A DNA stretch of 64,000 nucleotides from Corynebacterium yonathiae. Lineage in GTDB: Bacteria > Actinomycetota > Actinomycetes > Mycobacteriales > Mycobacteriaceae. Location of the stretch: contig NZ_JAKMUZ010000001.1 of NCBI RefSeq assembly GCF_027570195.1, positions 124,001 to 188,000 on the forward strand, read 5' to 3'. The notes under the pieces were generated by a model that was given only the letters and a program-made list of their open reading frames with translations, was not told the origin of the DNA and did no database searches. The translations under genes were made by a program, and so were the position numbers. Below are positions 10,716 to 21,729 of the stretch, one piece after another. Numbering within the stretch: the first letter of the stretch is position 1; the number at the start of each line of letters is the position of its first letter.

Positions 10716-12362
10716 TTGTTCGAAATAAATACCTCTGCTGTGGGTGACAGCCTCGGGCTTACCGCCCTGGTGGCGATTCTCCCCCTCATTGCATTCTTTA
10801 TCATGCTGCTTGGCGTTAAAGCACGCGCACATACCTCAGGCGCCGTCGCCCTTGCAGTATCCCTCATTATTGCTATCGTCGGCTTCTCGATGCCAGTAGA
10901 TATGGCTTTGTCCTCCGCCCTGCGTGGCGGGCTGTTCGGACTACTCCCCATCGTCTGGGTAATCATTACGGCGATCTGGTTTTATGAAATCACCGTTGCT
11001 TCCGGGCGTTTCGAAGACCTGCGAAAGACCTTTGACCTTCTGGGCGATGGCGATATTCGCATCCAAGCCATCCTTATCGCCTTCTGCTTCGGCGGTCTAT
11101 TGGAAGCTCTCGCCGGCTTTGGCGCCCCCGTTGCCATTACTGCGACGATGATCATGGCGCTTGGCGTTAAGCCGCTGCGCGCAGCCACCGTAGTTCTAAT
11201 TGCCAATACTGCCCCGGTTGCATTCGGAGCGGTCGGCATCCCAGTCACCACCGCTGGCGAGGTCGCCGGACGCAGCGCCGAGCAAACCCATGACATTGCA
11301 GCACTTATCTCCTTGCAGGTGCTGCTCATCGCCGCCATCGTTCCTTTCCTCATTGCCTTCATCTTGGACGGTATCCGCGGTGTTAAGGAAACCGCCCCGG
11401 CAGCCGCAGTAATCGGCGTTTCCTTCGCCCTGGCCCAGTGGCTGGCCGCAACCTTCTTTGCTTACCAGCTCACCAACGTCATCGCCTGCATCGTTTCCCT
11501 GGGCTGTGCCTTCGCTTTCCTCCGGGTATGGAAGCCTAAGGGTGTCAAGGAGTTGCGTGAGCGCCTCGAGCTGCCCGCAGCCGAGTCCACCACTGATCTC
11601 AACGGTCGCCGCATCTGGATGGCGCTGCTTCCGTACGCCGTTGTCACCGTCGTCTTTGCTGTGGCAACCGCCGCTCCAGCCATCTTTGGATTCCTCAAGC
11701 TCCACTTTGCTTGGCCGTTGCTGGATAACGCGATTGTCGACGCCGAAGGTAACCTCATGGACACCAGCTTCAGTTTCAATGTCTTTGGCAATCCTGGTAC
11801 TCTCCTGCTGCTCTCGGGCATCATCGTTGCGGTTGTCTACCACTTCTTCAACGAAAATGGCCGCTACGACTTGAGCTTTGGGCAGCCGGTCCGCGCTTTC
11901 GGTGACGTCGTCAGCCGCATGAAATTCTCAGCACTCACGATCATCCTGGTGCTGGCCTTGGCTTATACCATGAACTACTCTGGCCAAACTATTGCTATTG
12001 GTGAGTTTGTCTCTTCTGCCGGCGGTATCTTCGCACTGTTTGCTCCAGTCTTGGGATGGATTGGCACCGCGGTTACTGGCTCCGATACCTCTGCCAATGC
12101 CCTATTTGCCAACCTGCAGGTAGCAGCCGCAGAACGCATTAACGTAAACCCAGACCTCATGCTGGCTGCCAATACCGCAGGCGGCGTCGTGGGCAAGATG
12201 ATTTCCCCGCAGTCTCTTGCTATTGCGGCCACCGCCGTCAACATGGAAGGCAAGGAATCTGTCATCCTCAAAAACGTGGTGGGCTACTCTGTGGCCTTCT
12301 TGGCTGCGGTGTGCGTCATCGTATTCTTGATGACTAACGTCCTAGGATTCCTCGTGCCCTAG
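10716..12362 (+). CDS. lldP: L-lactate permease, LldP family
   Basis: Proton-coupled lactate/glycolate uptake carrier in the cytoplasmic membrane. 548 residues, the family's usual length, with about a dozen hydrophobic helices. The LldP signature region is clear: GLLEALAGFGAPVAITA followed by ANTAPVAFGAVGIPVTTAG, and in the second half GWIGTAVTGSDTSANALF. The start is a TTG at 10716 with AAGGAC just upstream. Stands alone between gapA and whiA, followed by a terminator hairpin; no lactate dehydrogenase gene is next to it here. Confidence 0.93.
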   Translation: MFEINTSAVGDSLGLTALVAILPLIAFFIMLLGVKARAHTSGAVALAVSLIIAIVGFSMPVDMALSSALRGGLFGLLPIVWVIITAIWFYEITVASGRFEDLRKTFDLLGDGDIRIQAILIAFCFGGLLEALAGFGAPVAITATMIMALGVKPLRAATVVLIANTAPVAFGAVGIPVTTAGEVAGRSAEQTHDIAALISLQVLLIAAIVPFLIAFILDGIRGVKETAPAAAVIGVSFALAQWLAATFFAYQLTNVIACIVSLGCAFAFLRVWKPKGVKELRERLELPAAESTTDLNGRRIWMALLPYAVVTVVFAVATAAPAIFGFLKLHFAWPLLDNAIVDAEGNLMDTSFSFNVFGNPGTLLLLSGIIVAVVYHFFNENGRYDLSFGQPVRAFGDVVSRMKFSALTIILVLALAYTMNYSGQTIAIGEFVSSAGGIFALFAPVLGWIGTAVTGSDTSANALFANLQVAAAERINVNPDLMLAANTAGGVVGKMISPQSLAIAATAVNMEGKESVILKNVVGYSVAFLAAVCVIVFLMTNVLGFLVP

Positions 12363-12411
12363 CTCGACCTAGCTGGCCCTCTGCCAGATAGCGGTCCGAG
12401 AGTAAAAGTAT

Positions 12412-12466
12412 CCCCGCAGGCCGGCTACCGCTTCGGTACTCGGTCTGCGGGGAGCTTTGCGTTTTC
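12412..12466. terminator. Terminator between convergent lldP and whiA
   Basis: Arms CCCCGCAG (12412-12419) and CTGCGGGG (12445-12452) with further pairing inside, followed rightward by a T-rich stretch and leftward by ATACTTTTACT on the other strand. Probably serves both genes. Confidence 0.7.
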
Positions 12467-12480
12467 GGGGTCTCGGAGTA

Positions 12481-13470
12481 TTAGGACTCGTTGAACAGGT
12501 CGTCTGTGATCGCTTGGTTGGTATCGGGAATATCCAGCTCTTCTGCTCGCTTATCGGCCATAGAAAGCAAGCGTCGAATACGACCCGCTACCGCGTCCTT
12601 AGTCATGGGAGGCTCAGCCAAGCGACCCAACTCTTCTAGGGAAGCCTCGCGGTGCTGCACGCGCAAGCGTCCTGCATCTGCGAGGTGCTCGGGGACATCA
12701 TCACCTAGGATCTCCATGGCGCGGTCAACGCGTGCTGCCGCTGTAACCGCGGCGCGAGCCGAGCGGCGAAGGTTCGCATCATCGAAATTGTCCAAACGCC
12801 TGGACGTATCGTGTGCCTCCCGCTTGACTCGCTTCTTTTCCCAGGCCAATCGAGTCTCCTGCGCGCCCATACGGGTAAGAAGCGCCCCAATGGCATCGCC
12901 ATCTCTTATAACCACGCGGTCCTCGCCGCGAGTTTCCTTAGTTTTGGCGGAAATACCTAGGCGGCGGGCGCACCCTACCAACGCCAACGCAGCTTCCTGG
13001 CACGGGCAGGTTACTTCAAGCGCAGAGGAGCGACCTGGCTCCGTGAGGCTACCGTGTACCAAGAAAGCTCCACGCCATGCTGCCTCGCTATCGGCGACGG
13101 TACCGGAGATAACCTGCGGTGGGAGCCCTACCACCGCATGGCCGGAGCGAGTGATAAGGCCTAAACGACGCGTCAGCTCCTTCGCACCAGTGGAAATGCG
13201 CACCGTTACCCGGGTTTTCTTCGTGGTCCCTGCCGGACCGGCTACGTGACTATCAGCGGAAATGCCATAGAGATCATCTAGTGCAGTGATCACGCGCCGC
13301 GCAATCGCATGGCTTTCTAATTCCAGCTCATAAGACATACTGTCGCCGTATATATCCGGCTCGCCAGCAAAGCGCAGCATCGCTGCTAGTTCGGCAGCGC
13401 GAGCGGACTGGCGTGGCACAACGACAGCCGTCAATTCTTCTTTGACCTGATCGGTCAATGGTGTGGTCAC
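12481..13470 (-). CDS. whiA: DNA-binding protein WhiA
   Basis: WhiA is a conserved Gram-positive regulator; in Streptomyces it is needed for sporulation septation, and in non-sporulating actinobacteria its targets are less clear. 329 residues with the LAGLIDADG-like N-terminal half and a C-terminal helix-turn-helix around [26 protein letters not shown]. The start is a GTG. It follows yvcK and rapZ, the standard trio, though a 161-base gap with a hairpin separates it from yvcK. Confidence 0.95.
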   Translation of the reverse strand: MTTPLTDQVKEELTAVVVPRQSARAAELAAMLRFAGEPDIYGDSMSYELELESHAIARRVITALDDLYGISADSHVAGPAGTTKKTRVTVRISTGAKELTRRLGLITRSGHAVVGLPPQVISGTVADSEAAWRGAFLVHGSLTEPGRSSALEVTCPCQEAALALVGCARRLGISAKTKETRGEDRVVIRDGDAIGALLTRMGAQETRLAWEKKRVKREAHDTSRRLDNFDDANLRRSARAAVTAAARVDRAMEILGDDVPEHLADAGRLRVQHREASLEELGRLAEPPMTKDAVAGRIRRLLSMADKRAEELDIPDTNQAITDDLFNES

Positions 13471-13516
13471 CTAGTTCGCCCCATTTCTTTTCTCACAGTC
13501 ACAAAGTATGCCTGCC

Positions 13517-13538
13517 GGCCCGAGCATCGCTCGAGGCC
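13517..13538. other. Hairpin in the yvcK-whiA gap
   Basis: GGCC-CGAGC arm, ATC loop, GCTCG-A-GGCC arm (one bulged A). No U-run follows on the minus strand, so it may be a processing or attenuation hairpin between yvcK and whiA. Confidence 0.4.
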
Positions 13539-13631
13539 CAGTGCGGTGAAAGGATTTCTGACATCATACCGCGCGCGCTCGGTCACCGCGCAGTCGGCCA
13601 AGGGCGACTACACGCACGCTAGCAGAAAGAA

Positions 13632-14627
13632 TCAGCGCCGATTCGTATCACTATTGCTGCGATATTCAGAGTAGAGCTCCAAAAGTGCCGCAGATAGCTT
13701 TTCAGGATCGTGTTTATTATTGCTGCGGCCACTGTCATCAACTTGGCTTACATCAGCGAACGTTGCGCGGGCCCCCAGGGACTGTGCGGCGCGCTGAATA
13801 TATACGCGCTCACTATCAGTGGGCAACGCCGCCTCATCTACCAGAATGCGGTCAATCCGCAGTTTCGGGGCATGCTGAGCGAGGACATGCAGATGACGCT
13901 CTGCCGAAAAACCGTGTGTTTCACCCGGCTCGGCAGAAAGGTTCAATACAACTACGCGCAGCGCATCTGAAGCAGAGATTGCCTCCACGACCTGCGGCAC
14001 GAGAGTATGCGGCAAGACCGAACTAAACCACGAACCCGGGCCGATAGTAATAAGGTCCGCGCGCTCAATGGCATCGAGGACATCCGGATTCGCACTAGGA
14101 CGCTCCGGCACGATACGCACTCGTCGCACCTGCCCCGGTGTAGAAGCAACCGCAACCTGGCCGCGGACTTGGCGCATGACACGGGGGTCGTCGTCAAGCC
14201 CGGCCACCTCCGCCTCAATCTCTAAAGCTTGGTTGACCACGGGGAATACCCGCCCCTGGGAATTGGTAAGCTCTGCGATGGTATCCAACGCGGCCTGGTA
14301 ATCACCGAGCACATCGGTCAAACCTGCAATCATTAGATTACCCACCGCATGCCCCGCCATTGCACCGCTGCCTTTAAAACGGTGTTGCAAGGTACGCGCC
14401 CAAAGATCACCCACCGGGTCACTATTAGCCAACGCAGCTAGCGCCATGCGTAGATCTCCAGGTGGAATTATTTCCAGTTCGCGGCGCAATCGGCCAGAGG
14501 AGCCACCATCATCTGCAACCGTAACAATGGCGGAAATATCGGCTGCTCCGCTCAATCGTGCGGACAGAAGGGTCTGATAAAGTCCATGGCCGCCGCCTAG
14601 GCAGACCATGTGTGAAGGTTTGGTCAT
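13632..14627 (-). CDS. yvcK: Gluconeogenesis factor, YvcK/CofD family
   Basis: YvcK family proteins bind UDP-sugars and affect cell wall precursor supply and growth on gluconeogenic carbon; the exact role here is not shown by sequence. 331 residues. The N-terminal CLGGGHGLYQTLLSARL and VTVADDGGSSGRLRREL are family signatures, as is ITIGPGSWFSSVLPHTL. Lies 23 bases after rapZ, with GGAGTT upstream, and before whiA. Confidence 0.94.
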   Translation of the reverse strand: MTKPSHMVCLGGGHGLYQTLLSARLSGAADISAIVTVADDGGSSGRLRRELEIIPPGDLRMALAALANSDPVGDLWARTLQHRFKGSGAMAGHAVGNLMIAGLTDVLGDYQAALDTIAELTNSQGRVFPVVNQALEIEAEVAGLDDDPRVMRQVRGQVAVASTPGQVRRVRIVPERPSANPDVLDAIERADLITIGPGSWFSSVLPHTLVPQVVEAISASDALRVVVLNLSAEPGETHGFSAERHLHVLAQHAPKLRIDRILVDEAALPTDSERVYIQRAAQSLGARATFADVSQVDDSGRSNNKHDPEKLSAALLELYSEYRSNSDTNRR

Positions 14628-14650
14628 AAAAGCGTTAAAACTCCTGTGCT

Positions 14651-15523
14651 CTAGCCTCGAGCAATATCCCTATGCAAGGTGCTGACGTCCAAAGTGTTAT
14701 TGTCCCGCAACCGCGCCGCAATGGCCTCTGCAACGGCGACGGAACGGTGGTGGCCTCCCGTACAGCCCACACCCACCGTGATGAAATTCTTGCCCTCGTG
14801 CCGGTAGCCATCCAACATGGTGGAAAACATCTGCAAGAAATTATCAACGAATTCCTGTGCCGCTGGCTGTGAGAGCACATACTGGGCAACCGGCTCATCT
14901 GTGCCGCGGTATCCACGCAACTCAGGTACCCAATAAGGATTGGGCAGGAAGCGCACGTCTACCACCAAGTCTGCGTCGCGGGGTGAGCCGTTTTTGAATC
15001 CAAAGGACTCAACAGTCACATGCTGCTTTTCATTTTGCATCTCACCAAACGCTGCCTCGATAGCGCGGCGAAGATCATGAATGGATAGGTTGGTGGTGTC
15101 AATGATGATATCGGCCTGTGAACGCACATCTGCTACTGCTTGGCGTTCGCGTTGAATGCCTACTTTGAGGGTATCGCCCTCCTGCAACGGGTGGGTGCGC
15201 CGCACCGAATCAAAGCGGCGAATAAGCACATCATCACGGGCATCCAGAAAGAGCACAGTGGGCTTCATATTCAATTCCGTAAGCTCATCCATAATCTCTA
15301 GAAGAGACCCTGGAAACATGCGCGAGCGCACGTCCGTTACGGCTGCGACTTTGCTCACCGGAGTTGCCTCTTGGTTGCACAACTTGAGCAGATCCACTAT
15401 GGCGCGGGGCGGAATATTGTGGGCCACATAGTAGCCCTTGTCCTCAAATACTTTGGCAGCGGAACTCAACCCGCCGCCGGACATGCCGGTTATCAAAATG
15501 GGCGGAGTTTCGAAATGCGTCAT
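14651..15523 (-). CDS. rapZ: RNase adapter / P-loop nucleotide-binding protein RapZ
   Basis: GTP/ATP-binding P-loop protein; in E. coli RapZ targets the GlmZ RNA, while in Gram-positives the partner is unclear. 290 residues. The P-loop reads GMSGGGLSS at about residue 13, and the C-terminal RNA/ligand domain has [16 protein letters not shown]. Second gene of the uvrC-rapZ-yvcK-whiA run. Confidence 0.94.
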   Translation of the reverse strand: MTHFETPPILITGMSGGGLSSAAKVFEDKGYYVAHNIPPRAIVDLLKLCNQEATPVSKVAAVTDVRSRMFPGSLLEIMDELTELNMKPTVLFLDARDDVLIRRFDSVRRTHPLQEGDTLKVGIQRERQAVADVRSQADIIIDTTNLSIHDLRRAIEAAFGEMQNEKQHVTVESFGFKNGSPRDADLVVDVRFLPNPYWVPELRGYRGTDEPVAQYVLSQPAAQEFVDNFLQMFSTMLDGYRHEGKNFITVGVGCTGGHHRSVAVAEAIAARLRDNNTLDVSTLHRDIARG

Positions 15524-15572
15524 GCCCTTCAGTCTAGCGCTTTAAGATTCGCCTCTTCTAGAAGAATGCTAC

Positions 15573-17648
15573 TTATTTGCCCGTGGAATCGTGCAAGCTC
15601 TCGTACACGGTTTGGGCTAGTTTCGGCCCGAATCCGTTTACCTCACAGATTTCCTCCACTGTGGCGGCCTTCAGCTTCTTCACCGAACCGAAATGCTTCA
15701 CTAGATCCGTGCGCCGCTGCGGGCCCAGCCCAGGCACGGAGTCCAGCACGGAAGAACGCATCCGCTTAGAGCGCTGCTGGCGGTGGTACGTGATGGCAAA
15801 GCGGTGGGCTTCATCGCGAATTTGCTGCAGGAGGAAAAGCGCTTGCGAGTTTCGCGGCAAAATGACTGGCTCGTCATCGCCGGGAACCCAGATTTCCTCG
15901 AGTCGCTTGGCCAAGCCCACCAAGGTCACATCCACAATACCCAGCTCATCAAAGACTTCTTGGGCTGCGGCCACCTGGGGCGCGCCGCCATCCACGATGA
16001 AAAGCTGCGGTGGATAAGCAAAGCGGCGGCCCGCCTCAGCTGACTCTTCCGCGATTTTTTCTTCCGCAAACGAAGACTCTTCTACTTCCTCGTCCGGATG
16101 CGCCAGCTTATCTTGCTTATGGCGCTTAAACCGACGGCGAGTGATCTCTGCAATGGAGCCAACGTCATCCGAACGGCCGCCGCCAGCCGCTTCCTTGATG
16201 AGATAGCGCCGATAGTCCGATTTTTTGGGCAGGCCATCTTCAAAGACCACCAGGGAAGCAACCACATCCGTGCCTTGAATATGCGAAATGTCGGTACATT
16301 CAATGCGCAACGGAGCTTGCTCCATACCCAGAGCTTCTTGAATATCCTGCAATGCTGCCGAACGGGCGGTGAGATCGCCTACTCGCTTGAGCTTATGCTG
16401 TCGCAATTGCTCCTTGGCGTTTTTCTCCACCGTGGCCATCAGCTGCTTCTTATCGCCGCGCTGAGGAACCCGCAGGTCTACCTGTGCTCCGCGTAGCTCT
16501 TCTAAGAGTGCGACGACTTGCTCTGGTTCATCTGGCAAGGCCTGAACCAGAATTTGGCGTGGGATGACGTGCACGCGGCGGGATTTCATGTGGGATTCCT
16601 GATCCACCCCGCGCCGCTTTACGTCAGCGGCAAGAGCTGCGTCCTCGCGCGCTTCCTGCTGCTCGCGCTCTACTGCATCGGAATAGAACTGGATGAGGAA
16701 ATTTTGCACCAATGCGGGAAGCGCCGGATCAGGCTGGCCTTCTTCCAAGGGCTCCGAGCTAGCTTGATCGCCTGCGCGTTCTACTACCCATCCGCGTTGA
16801 CCGCGAATGCGCCCGTCACGCACATGGAAAATCTGCACCGCTGCTTCCAGCTCATCGGAGTTAAAAGCAATGAGATCGGCATCTGTATTGTCCGTAAAGA
16901 CCACAGCCTGCTGTTCCATGATCTTGTCAATCGCGCCCAAGTCATCACGCAGGCGCGCTGCACGCTCGAATTCTAAATTCTCGGCGGCCTGCTCCATGTC
17001 CTGGGTGAGTTTGCGACGCACGGAGCCGGTATTGCCATTCATAAAGGACACCAGCTCATTGACTGTCTCGCGGTGGTCTTCTTTGCTCACGCGGCCGATG
17101 CAGGGGGCATCACACTTGCCGATATAGCCCAAAAGACACGGACGGCCAAGCCGCTCGTGCCGGTTATATACTCCCTTAGAACAGGTGCGCATGGGAAAGA
17201 CCCGGGTGAGCAAGTCCAAGGTCTCGCGTACGGCCCAAGCATGGGAATAGGGACCAAAGTAGCGCACGCCTTTGCGGCGCGGACCACGGTAGAAAAACGC
17301 GCGAGGAACCATTTCCCCGACTGAAACCGCGAGCATAGGATAGGTTTTATCATCGCGGTACATGACGTTGAAGTGGGGATCAAAGCGCTTGATCCACGTG
17401 TACTCCAACTGTAGGGCTTCAACCTCGCTGGCTACTACCGTCCACTCCACCGAGTTGGCAGTGAGGACCATTTGGCGCGTGCGCGGGTGCAGCTGCGTAA
17501 TGTCTTGAAAATAGTTTGATAGCCTAGCGCGCAGGTTTTTGGCTTTGCCCACGTAGATAACGCGGCGGTTTTCATCGCGGAACTTATAGACGCCCGGGTC
17601 GGTGGGAATTGTTCCCGGAGCCGGGCGGTAGGTAGTGGGGTCAGCCAA
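15573..17648 (-). CDS. uvrC: Excinuclease ABC subunit C
   Basis: Makes both incisions in nucleotide excision repair with UvrA and UvrB. 691 residues. Domains in order: GIY-YIG nuclease (GVYKF...[14 protein letters not shown], residues about 15-50), a cysteine cluster near 135-165, a UVR motif around [13 protein letters not shown], the RNase H-like half ([23 protein letters not shown]), and C-terminal helix-hairpin-helix motifs. The start is a TTG three bases after the upstream stop. An acidic, charged insert near residue 510 lies inside the RNase H-like half. Confidence 0.97.
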   Translation of the reverse strand: MADPTTYRPAPGTIPTDPGVYKFRDENRRVIYVGKAKNLRARLSNYFQDITQLHPRTRQMVLTANSVEWTVVASEVEALQLEYTWIKRFDPHFNVMYRDDKTYPMLAVSVGEMVPRAFFYRGPRRKGVRYFGPYSHAWAVRETLDLLTRVFPMRTCSKGVYNRHERLGRPCLLGYIGKCDAPCIGRVSKEDHRETVNELVSFMNGNTGSVRRKLTQDMEQAAENLEFERAARLRDDLGAIDKIMEQQAVVFTDNTDADLIAFNSDELEAAVQIFHVRDGRIRGQRGWVVERAGDQASSEPLEEGQPDPALPALVQNFLIQFYSDAVEREQQEAREDAALAADVKRRGVDQESHMKSRRVHVIPRQILVQALPDEPEQVVALLEELRGAQVDLRVPQRGDKKQLMATVEKNAKEQLRQHKLKRVGDLTARSAALQDIQEALGMEQAPLRIECTDISHIQGTDVVASLVVFEDGLPKKSDYRRYLIKEAAGGGRSDDVGSIAEITRRRFKRHKQDKLAHPDEEVEESSFAEEKIAEESAEAGRRFAYPPQLFIVDGGAPQVAAAQEVFDELGIVDVTLVGLAKRLEEIWVPGDDEPVILPRNSQALFLLQQIRDEAHRFAITYHRQQRSKRMRSSVLDSVPGLGPQRRTDLVKHFGSVKKLKAATVEEICEVNGFGPKLAQTVYESLHDSTGK

Positions 17649-17651
17649 TTG

Positions 17652-18200
17652 TTAATCCTGTGGCATGTACTTGGCTTCCACGTCGCGGAAGCGGCGGACA
17701 TTGTCGATGACGGTGTCCTTATCGCCAGACTGCAGAGCCCAGATTGGGACAAACTCGAACTCGGGCAGTTCAAGGCGCGCCATCCGCTGGCCTACGGGGA
17801 AGGAAAGGCCGTAGACCACCTGCCACGGATAAAACCGGGTGCCCACGATATTGCGGACCTCTACCCCATCCTCATTGGCGCGCAACCGCGGCCGGTTGAG
17901 GGCAATCCAGGATAAAACGGAAATTAGAACACCGACGCCGGGGAAGGCGAATTTATCAATGGTGGTCACGTGCGCGCCGGTAAAGGACACATCCAGGGTG
18001 ATTCCCATGAAGATATGGATGGCCATCACGAGGAGCACCCAGGCGATTGCCACTTTGCGCAAAAAGGGCGAGGTAGCCGTAAATTCCCACGGCTTAGACG
18101 TGGTCTGTGCGAAGGGATCGGCACTGGTATAGGCCAATACTTCGGCGTCGCTAAGCTGCGGGCTTCGCTGCGAATTCTTTGGGGCCTGCGCCTCATTCAT
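17652..18200 (-). CDS. PH-domain membrane protein
   Basis: 182-residue protein of a type found beside ribH in corynebacteria; function unknown. Two hydrophobic segments are visible (VAIAWVLLVMAIHIFMGITL and FPGVGVLISVLSWIAL), followed by a cytoplasmic PH-like domain (RLRANEDGVEVRNIVGTRFYPWQVVYGLSFP). The start at 18200 is preferred since GAGGAG lies 7 bases upstream; an ATG at 18206 is too close to it. Stop and the uvrC start are three bases apart, so it is probably co-transcribed with ribH and uvrC. Confidence 0.82.
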   Translation of the reverse strand: MNEAQAPKNSQRSPQLSDAEVLAYTSADPFAQTTSKPWEFTATSPFLRKVAIAWVLLVMAIHIFMGITLDVSFTGAHVTTIDKFAFPGVGVLISVLSWIALNRPRLRANEDGVEVRNIVGTRFYPWQVVYGLSFPVGQRMARLELPEFEFVPIWALQSGDKDTVIDNVRRFRDVEAKYMPQD

Positions 18201-18273
18201 GTGCATACTCCTCTGGGGCGCCCCGCCGTTCACCTTGGTGGGAATGCGCGGCGCGCTGACGGATCGCTAAAGG

Positions 18274-18753
18274 TTATTTTTCTGCTGCGTTAAGTCTACG
18301 CAACTGCAGCGCGGTATCTAAAGCCGCAATCATCGCCTCGGCACCTTTGTTTTCTACCGAGTCTGCGAATCCAGCGCGGTCAATGGCCTGCTTTTGGTCG
18401 TTGACGGTAAGGACGCCATTCGCCACGGGGGTGGATTCATCGAGTGCGATGCGGGTAAGCGCCTGGGTCACGGAATCGCAGACATAGTCAAAGTGAGGCG
18501 TTCCCCCACGGATAACGCAGCCTAGAGCCACCACGGCATCGTAGGCGCGGGCCGCTGCCTGGACCACAACGCCAAGTTCCAGCGCGCCGACTACTCGGTA
18601 TTCGGCTACTTCGGCGCCATTATCGGTAGCGGTCTGCACCGCCTGGGCGTGGAGCTGATCACAGACCTCCGCGTTCCACGTAGCAGTAACCACGGCAACG
18701 CGCAGTCCACTGCCATCCACCTGGGCGATTTGGGGTAGGCCTTCTTTACTCAT
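18274..18753 (-). CDS. ribH: 6,7-dimethyl-8-ribityllumazine synthase
   Basis: Penultimate step of riboflavin synthesis: condenses 3,4-dihydroxy-2-butanone-4-phosphate with the ribitylaminopyrimidine. 159 residues. The active-site stretch [19 protein letters not shown] is unmistakable, and [10 protein letters not shown] lies at the N-terminus. GAGAGGA precedes the ATG. Follows ribBA by 29 bases. Confidence 0.97.
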   Translation of the reverse strand: MSKEGLPQIAQVDGSGLRVAVVTATWNAEVCDQLHAQAVQTATDNGAEVAEYRVVGALELGVVVQAAARAYDAVVALGCVIRGGTPHFDYVCDSVTQALTRIALDESTPVANGVLTVNDQKQAIDRAGFADSVENKGAEAMIAALDTALQLRRLNAAEK

Positions 18754-18782
18754 CGTTGTCCTCTCACCTATACGTCAACGTT

Positions 18783-20045
18783 CTACTTATGTTCAGCATC
18801 CCACCGGGCGACCTGCGGAAGATCGTGGCCCATGCGGTCGCGCTTTGTACGCAAGTAATCAATATTATCTGCGTGGGCTGGAGTTGCGAGTGGGGTGTGG
18901 TGGCTAGCATCCACCCCAAAACCACTCAGCCCCTCGCCCTTGTGCGGGTTATTAGTCAATAGGTTCGCAGATTCTATGCCGAGATCGCGGAGGATTTGGC
19001 CGGCTACGGAATATTCCCGCGCGTCCTCGGGCAACCCCTGTTCGAGGTTGGCATCGACGGTGTCCATACCCGCATCCTGTAGGCGATAGGCTTCCAACTT
19101 ATGCAGCAGCCCAATGCCACGGCCTTCCTGGCCGCGTAGGTAAATAACCACACCACTGCCCTGCTGGCTGATAAGGCGCATGGACTCGTGCAGTTGCGGA
19201 CCGCAATCGCAGCGCCGCGAGCCAAAGGCATCACCGGTAAGGCATTCCGAATGGACACGCACCATGACATCGCGAGCGCCGCGCAGTTGGGCAGGGTCCC
19301 CCGCTACCAACGCAACGTGCTCCTGGCCGTCGATGTCATGACGGTAACCAATTGCAGTGAAGTGGCCGTATTCGGTGGGAAGCTGGGTGCTTACCTGGCG
19401 GGTGACCTGAGTTTCATGATGGCGGCGCCACTCGATGAGCTGCGCAATAGAAATCATGGCCAGCCCATGCGTATCGGCAAAGCGGCGCAGTTCCGGCGAG
19501 CGAGCCATGTCCGTGGGATCATCTTCGGAAACGATCTCACACAGCACGCCCGCCGGGCGCAGGCCCGCCAAACGGGCCAGGTCAATGGAAGCCTCAGTAT
19601 GGCCGTCGCGCTCCAGAACGCCGCCTGGACGAGCGCACAATGGCACCACGTGGCCCGGGCGGGTGAATTCGCCCGGAGTGGTGGTGGGGTCGGCCAAACG
19701 ACGGATGGTTTCTGCGCGCGAGGTCGCAGAAATACCGGTGCTGCCCGTAGCTGCGTCTACGGTCACCGTGTAGGCAGTGCCCCGTACATCCTGGTTGACT
19801 GCCAACATCGGCGGCAGGTTCAGACGCTTGCAATCTTCTGGCAGCAATGGTGCACAGATATATCCAGAGGAATACCGCACCATGAAGGCCACGAGTTCCG
19901 GGGTTGCTAGCTCCGCGGCGAAAATCAGATCGCCTTCATTTTCGCGATCCTCGTCATCGATGACAACTACCGGCTTACCAGCGGCGATATCCGCGATGGC
20001 CTGGTCGATGGAATCAAGACGGATAGAATTATCACTCGCGCTCAT
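18783..20045 (-). CDS. ribBA: Bifunctional DHBP synthase / GTP cyclohydrolase II
   Basis: Supplies both riboflavin precursors: the four-carbon unit from ribulose-5-phosphate and the pyrimidine from GTP. 420 residues. N-terminal RibB half: [16 protein letters not shown] and TGISATSR. C-terminal RibA half: the zinc site [20 protein letters not shown] and catalytic [10 protein letters not shown]. It shares the operon with rpe, whose product feeds or drains the ribulose-5-phosphate pool. Confidence 0.97.
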   Translation of the reverse strand: MSASDNSIRLDSIDQAIADIAAGKPVVVIDDEDRENEGDLIFAAELATPELVAFMVRYSSGYICAPLLPEDCKRLNLPPMLAVNQDVRGTAYTVTVDAATGSTGISATSRAETIRRLADPTTTPGEFTRPGHVVPLCARPGGVLERDGHTEASIDLARLAGLRPAGVLCEIVSEDDPTDMARSPELRRFADTHGLAMISIAQLIEWRRHHETQVTRQVSTQLPTEYGHFTAIGYRHDIDGQEHVALVAGDPAQLRGARDVMVRVHSECLTGDAFGSRRCDCGPQLHESMRLISQQGSGVVIYLRGQEGRGIGLLHKLEAYRLQDAGMDTVDANLEQGLPEDAREYSVAGQILRDLGIESANLLTNNPHKGEGLSGFGVDASHHTPLATPAHADNIDYLRTKRDRMGHDLPQVARWDAEHK

Positions 20046-20056
20046 AAGGTAGCAGT

Positions 20057-20671
20057 CTAGTCCTTAGCCCTAGGGGGTAGAGCTTCGGGGTGAAGCATCT
20101 TTTCTACATACTTAGCTAACACATCCACCTCGAGGTTCACCTCTCCTCCCACTGGCAACGAACCATGGATGGTATCGCGCAATGTGGTGGGGATTAGAGA
20201 AACCTCGAACCAGTCTGCGCCCACAGCGCTGACAGTCAGAGAGGTACCGCTGACGGCGATGGACCCCTTTTCCACAACGTAGCGATTAAGCTCGGCGGGC
20301 AGGCTAAACCTAAGAACATCCCAGTTCTCAGAGCTAGTCCTGCTCTGGAGAATAGCGGTGCCATCCACGTGGCCTTGCATGATGTGCCCGCCCAGCCTAG
20401 TGGTGGGAAGCACAGCCGGTTCCACGTTGACCGAGTCACCTTCTGCCAGGTGTGCCAGCGCGGTGCGGTCAAGGGACTCCTGCATCACGTCTGCGCAGAA
20501 TACATCTGCAGAAAGTTCCGCCACGGTAAGGCATACGCCGTTGATGGCAATGGAATCGCCCAGTTCAGCCTCCGCGACGGTACGCGGGGCGAGAATACTC
20601 AAGCGCAGTGCGTCTTCCTGGGGTTCCACTGCTGCTACGGTGCCTAATTCTTGAACTAGCCCAGTAAACAC
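20057..20671 (-). CDS. ribE: Riboflavin synthase, alpha subunit
   Basis: Dismutates two lumazines to riboflavin. 204 residues with two lumazine-binding repeats, each opening with the family motifs: [11 protein letters not shown] and [11 protein letters not shown]. The GTG start at 20671 sits 6 bases after AGAAAGG. Lies between ribD and ribBA. Confidence 0.96.
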   Translation of the reverse strand: MFTGLVQELGTVAAVEPQEDALRLSILAPRTVAEAELGDSIAINGVCLTVAELSADVFCADVMQESLDRTALAHLAEGDSVNVEPAVLPTTRLGGHIMQGHVDGTAILQSRTSSENWDVLRFSLPAELNRYVVEKGSIAVSGTSLTVSAVGADWFEVSLIPTTLRDTIHGSLPVGGEVNLEVDVLAKYVEKMLHPEALPPRAKD

Positions 20672-20706
20672 TTCTAACCTTTCTAGTTATCTGCTCATCC
20701 GAGCGT

Positions 20707-21729
20707 CTAGCGCACGTATTCAATAAGAACATCATTACCCAACGCCTTCATTCGCACGCGTTGGAAACGGGTGGCCTCAGACAGCGTCTGGGTCACGGGG
20801 TGGGCAAGCACACCGCGGCCTTCACCTAGCAAAAGTGGCGCGATATAGGCGGAAATGGCATCGACCAAATCAGCCTTGAGAAAGCTACTGGCGAGCCCAG
20901 CGCCACCTTCTACGAGGACGTCGCGGGCCCCGCTGGCATAGAGCTCAAATAACGCTTTTTCGATACTGTCGTATTGCTCGTACCCCAACTCGCGCAGGTG
21001 GCTGGCTGCATCACCGGCCGATTCCAAATCACGCTTGCCAATAATCACGCGGCGCGGCTGATGCTCGCGCAGGCTCCCATCGCTAAAGCGCGCAGTAAGC
21101 GAGGGATTATCAGCCAGCGCCGTGCCGGTGCCTACCACGATGGCATCGCGATGAGCTCTATCGGAGTGCACCCAGTCGCGCGCTGACTCGCCTGTTATCC
21201 ATTGGCTTGTTCCATCGGCCGCGGCCGTAAAGCCATCCAGCGTCTGCGCAAATTTCAAGGTGACATGCGGCCTGTGAGAGCGTACAGCAAAGAGCCAGGG
21301 CGCTAAGGCGTCATCGGCGTGCGGGGGCCGTTCTAGCTTGCCGACGCCCACTCCAGCCTCCGCCAATACCCGTGCTCCGCCGGCAGCGTGCGGGGTGGGG
21401 TCGGCGTGGAGGTAGTACACGTGCGCCACGCCGGCATCGATAAGCGCCTGCGCACACGGACCCGTACGGCCCGTATGCGCGCAAGGCTCCAAGGTGACCA
21501 CAGCCGTGGCCCCGCGTGCCTTGTCTCCTGCCTCGCGCAGCGCCATGACCTCAGCATGTGCGCCACCTACGGGCTGAGTAGCGCCGACGCCCACTACCTC
21601 ACCGGCCGCGGACACGATGACCGCGCCCACCGGTGGGTTCGGGCTCGTGGTTCCGCGAACCTCAGCGCCTGCGTCCATTGCGCGAGCAAGCGCTGCGGAA
21701 ATGATGCTGTCCTGCAACTGCTCTCCCAC
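20707..21729 (-). CDS. ribD: Bifunctional pyrimidine deaminase / reductase RibD
   Basis: Second and third steps after GTP cyclohydrolase II in riboflavin synthesis. 340 residues: an N-terminal zinc deaminase (GGAHAEVMAL and LEPCAHTGRTGPC) and a C-terminal NADPH reductase starting near residue 150 (VTLKFAQTLDGFTA, LVEGGAGLASSFL). The GTG start overlaps the rpe stop by one base (TAGTG), indicating translational coupling. Confidence 0.96.
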   Translation of the reverse strand: MGEQLQDSIISAALARAMDAGAEVRGTTSPNPPVGAVIVSAAGEVVGVGATQPVGGAHAEVMALREAGDKARGATAVVTLEPCAHTGRTGPCAQALIDAGVAHVYYLHADPTPHAAGGARVLAEAGVGVGKLERPPHADDALAPWLFAVRSHRPHVTLKFAQTLDGFTAAADGTSQWITGESARDWVHSDRAHRDAIVVGTGTALADNPSLTARFSDGSLREHQPRRVIIGKRDLESAGDAASHLRELGYEQYDSIEKALFELYASGARDVLVEGGAGLASSFLKADLVDAISAYIAPLLLGEGRGVLAHPVTQTLSEATRFQRVRMKALGNDVLIEYVR

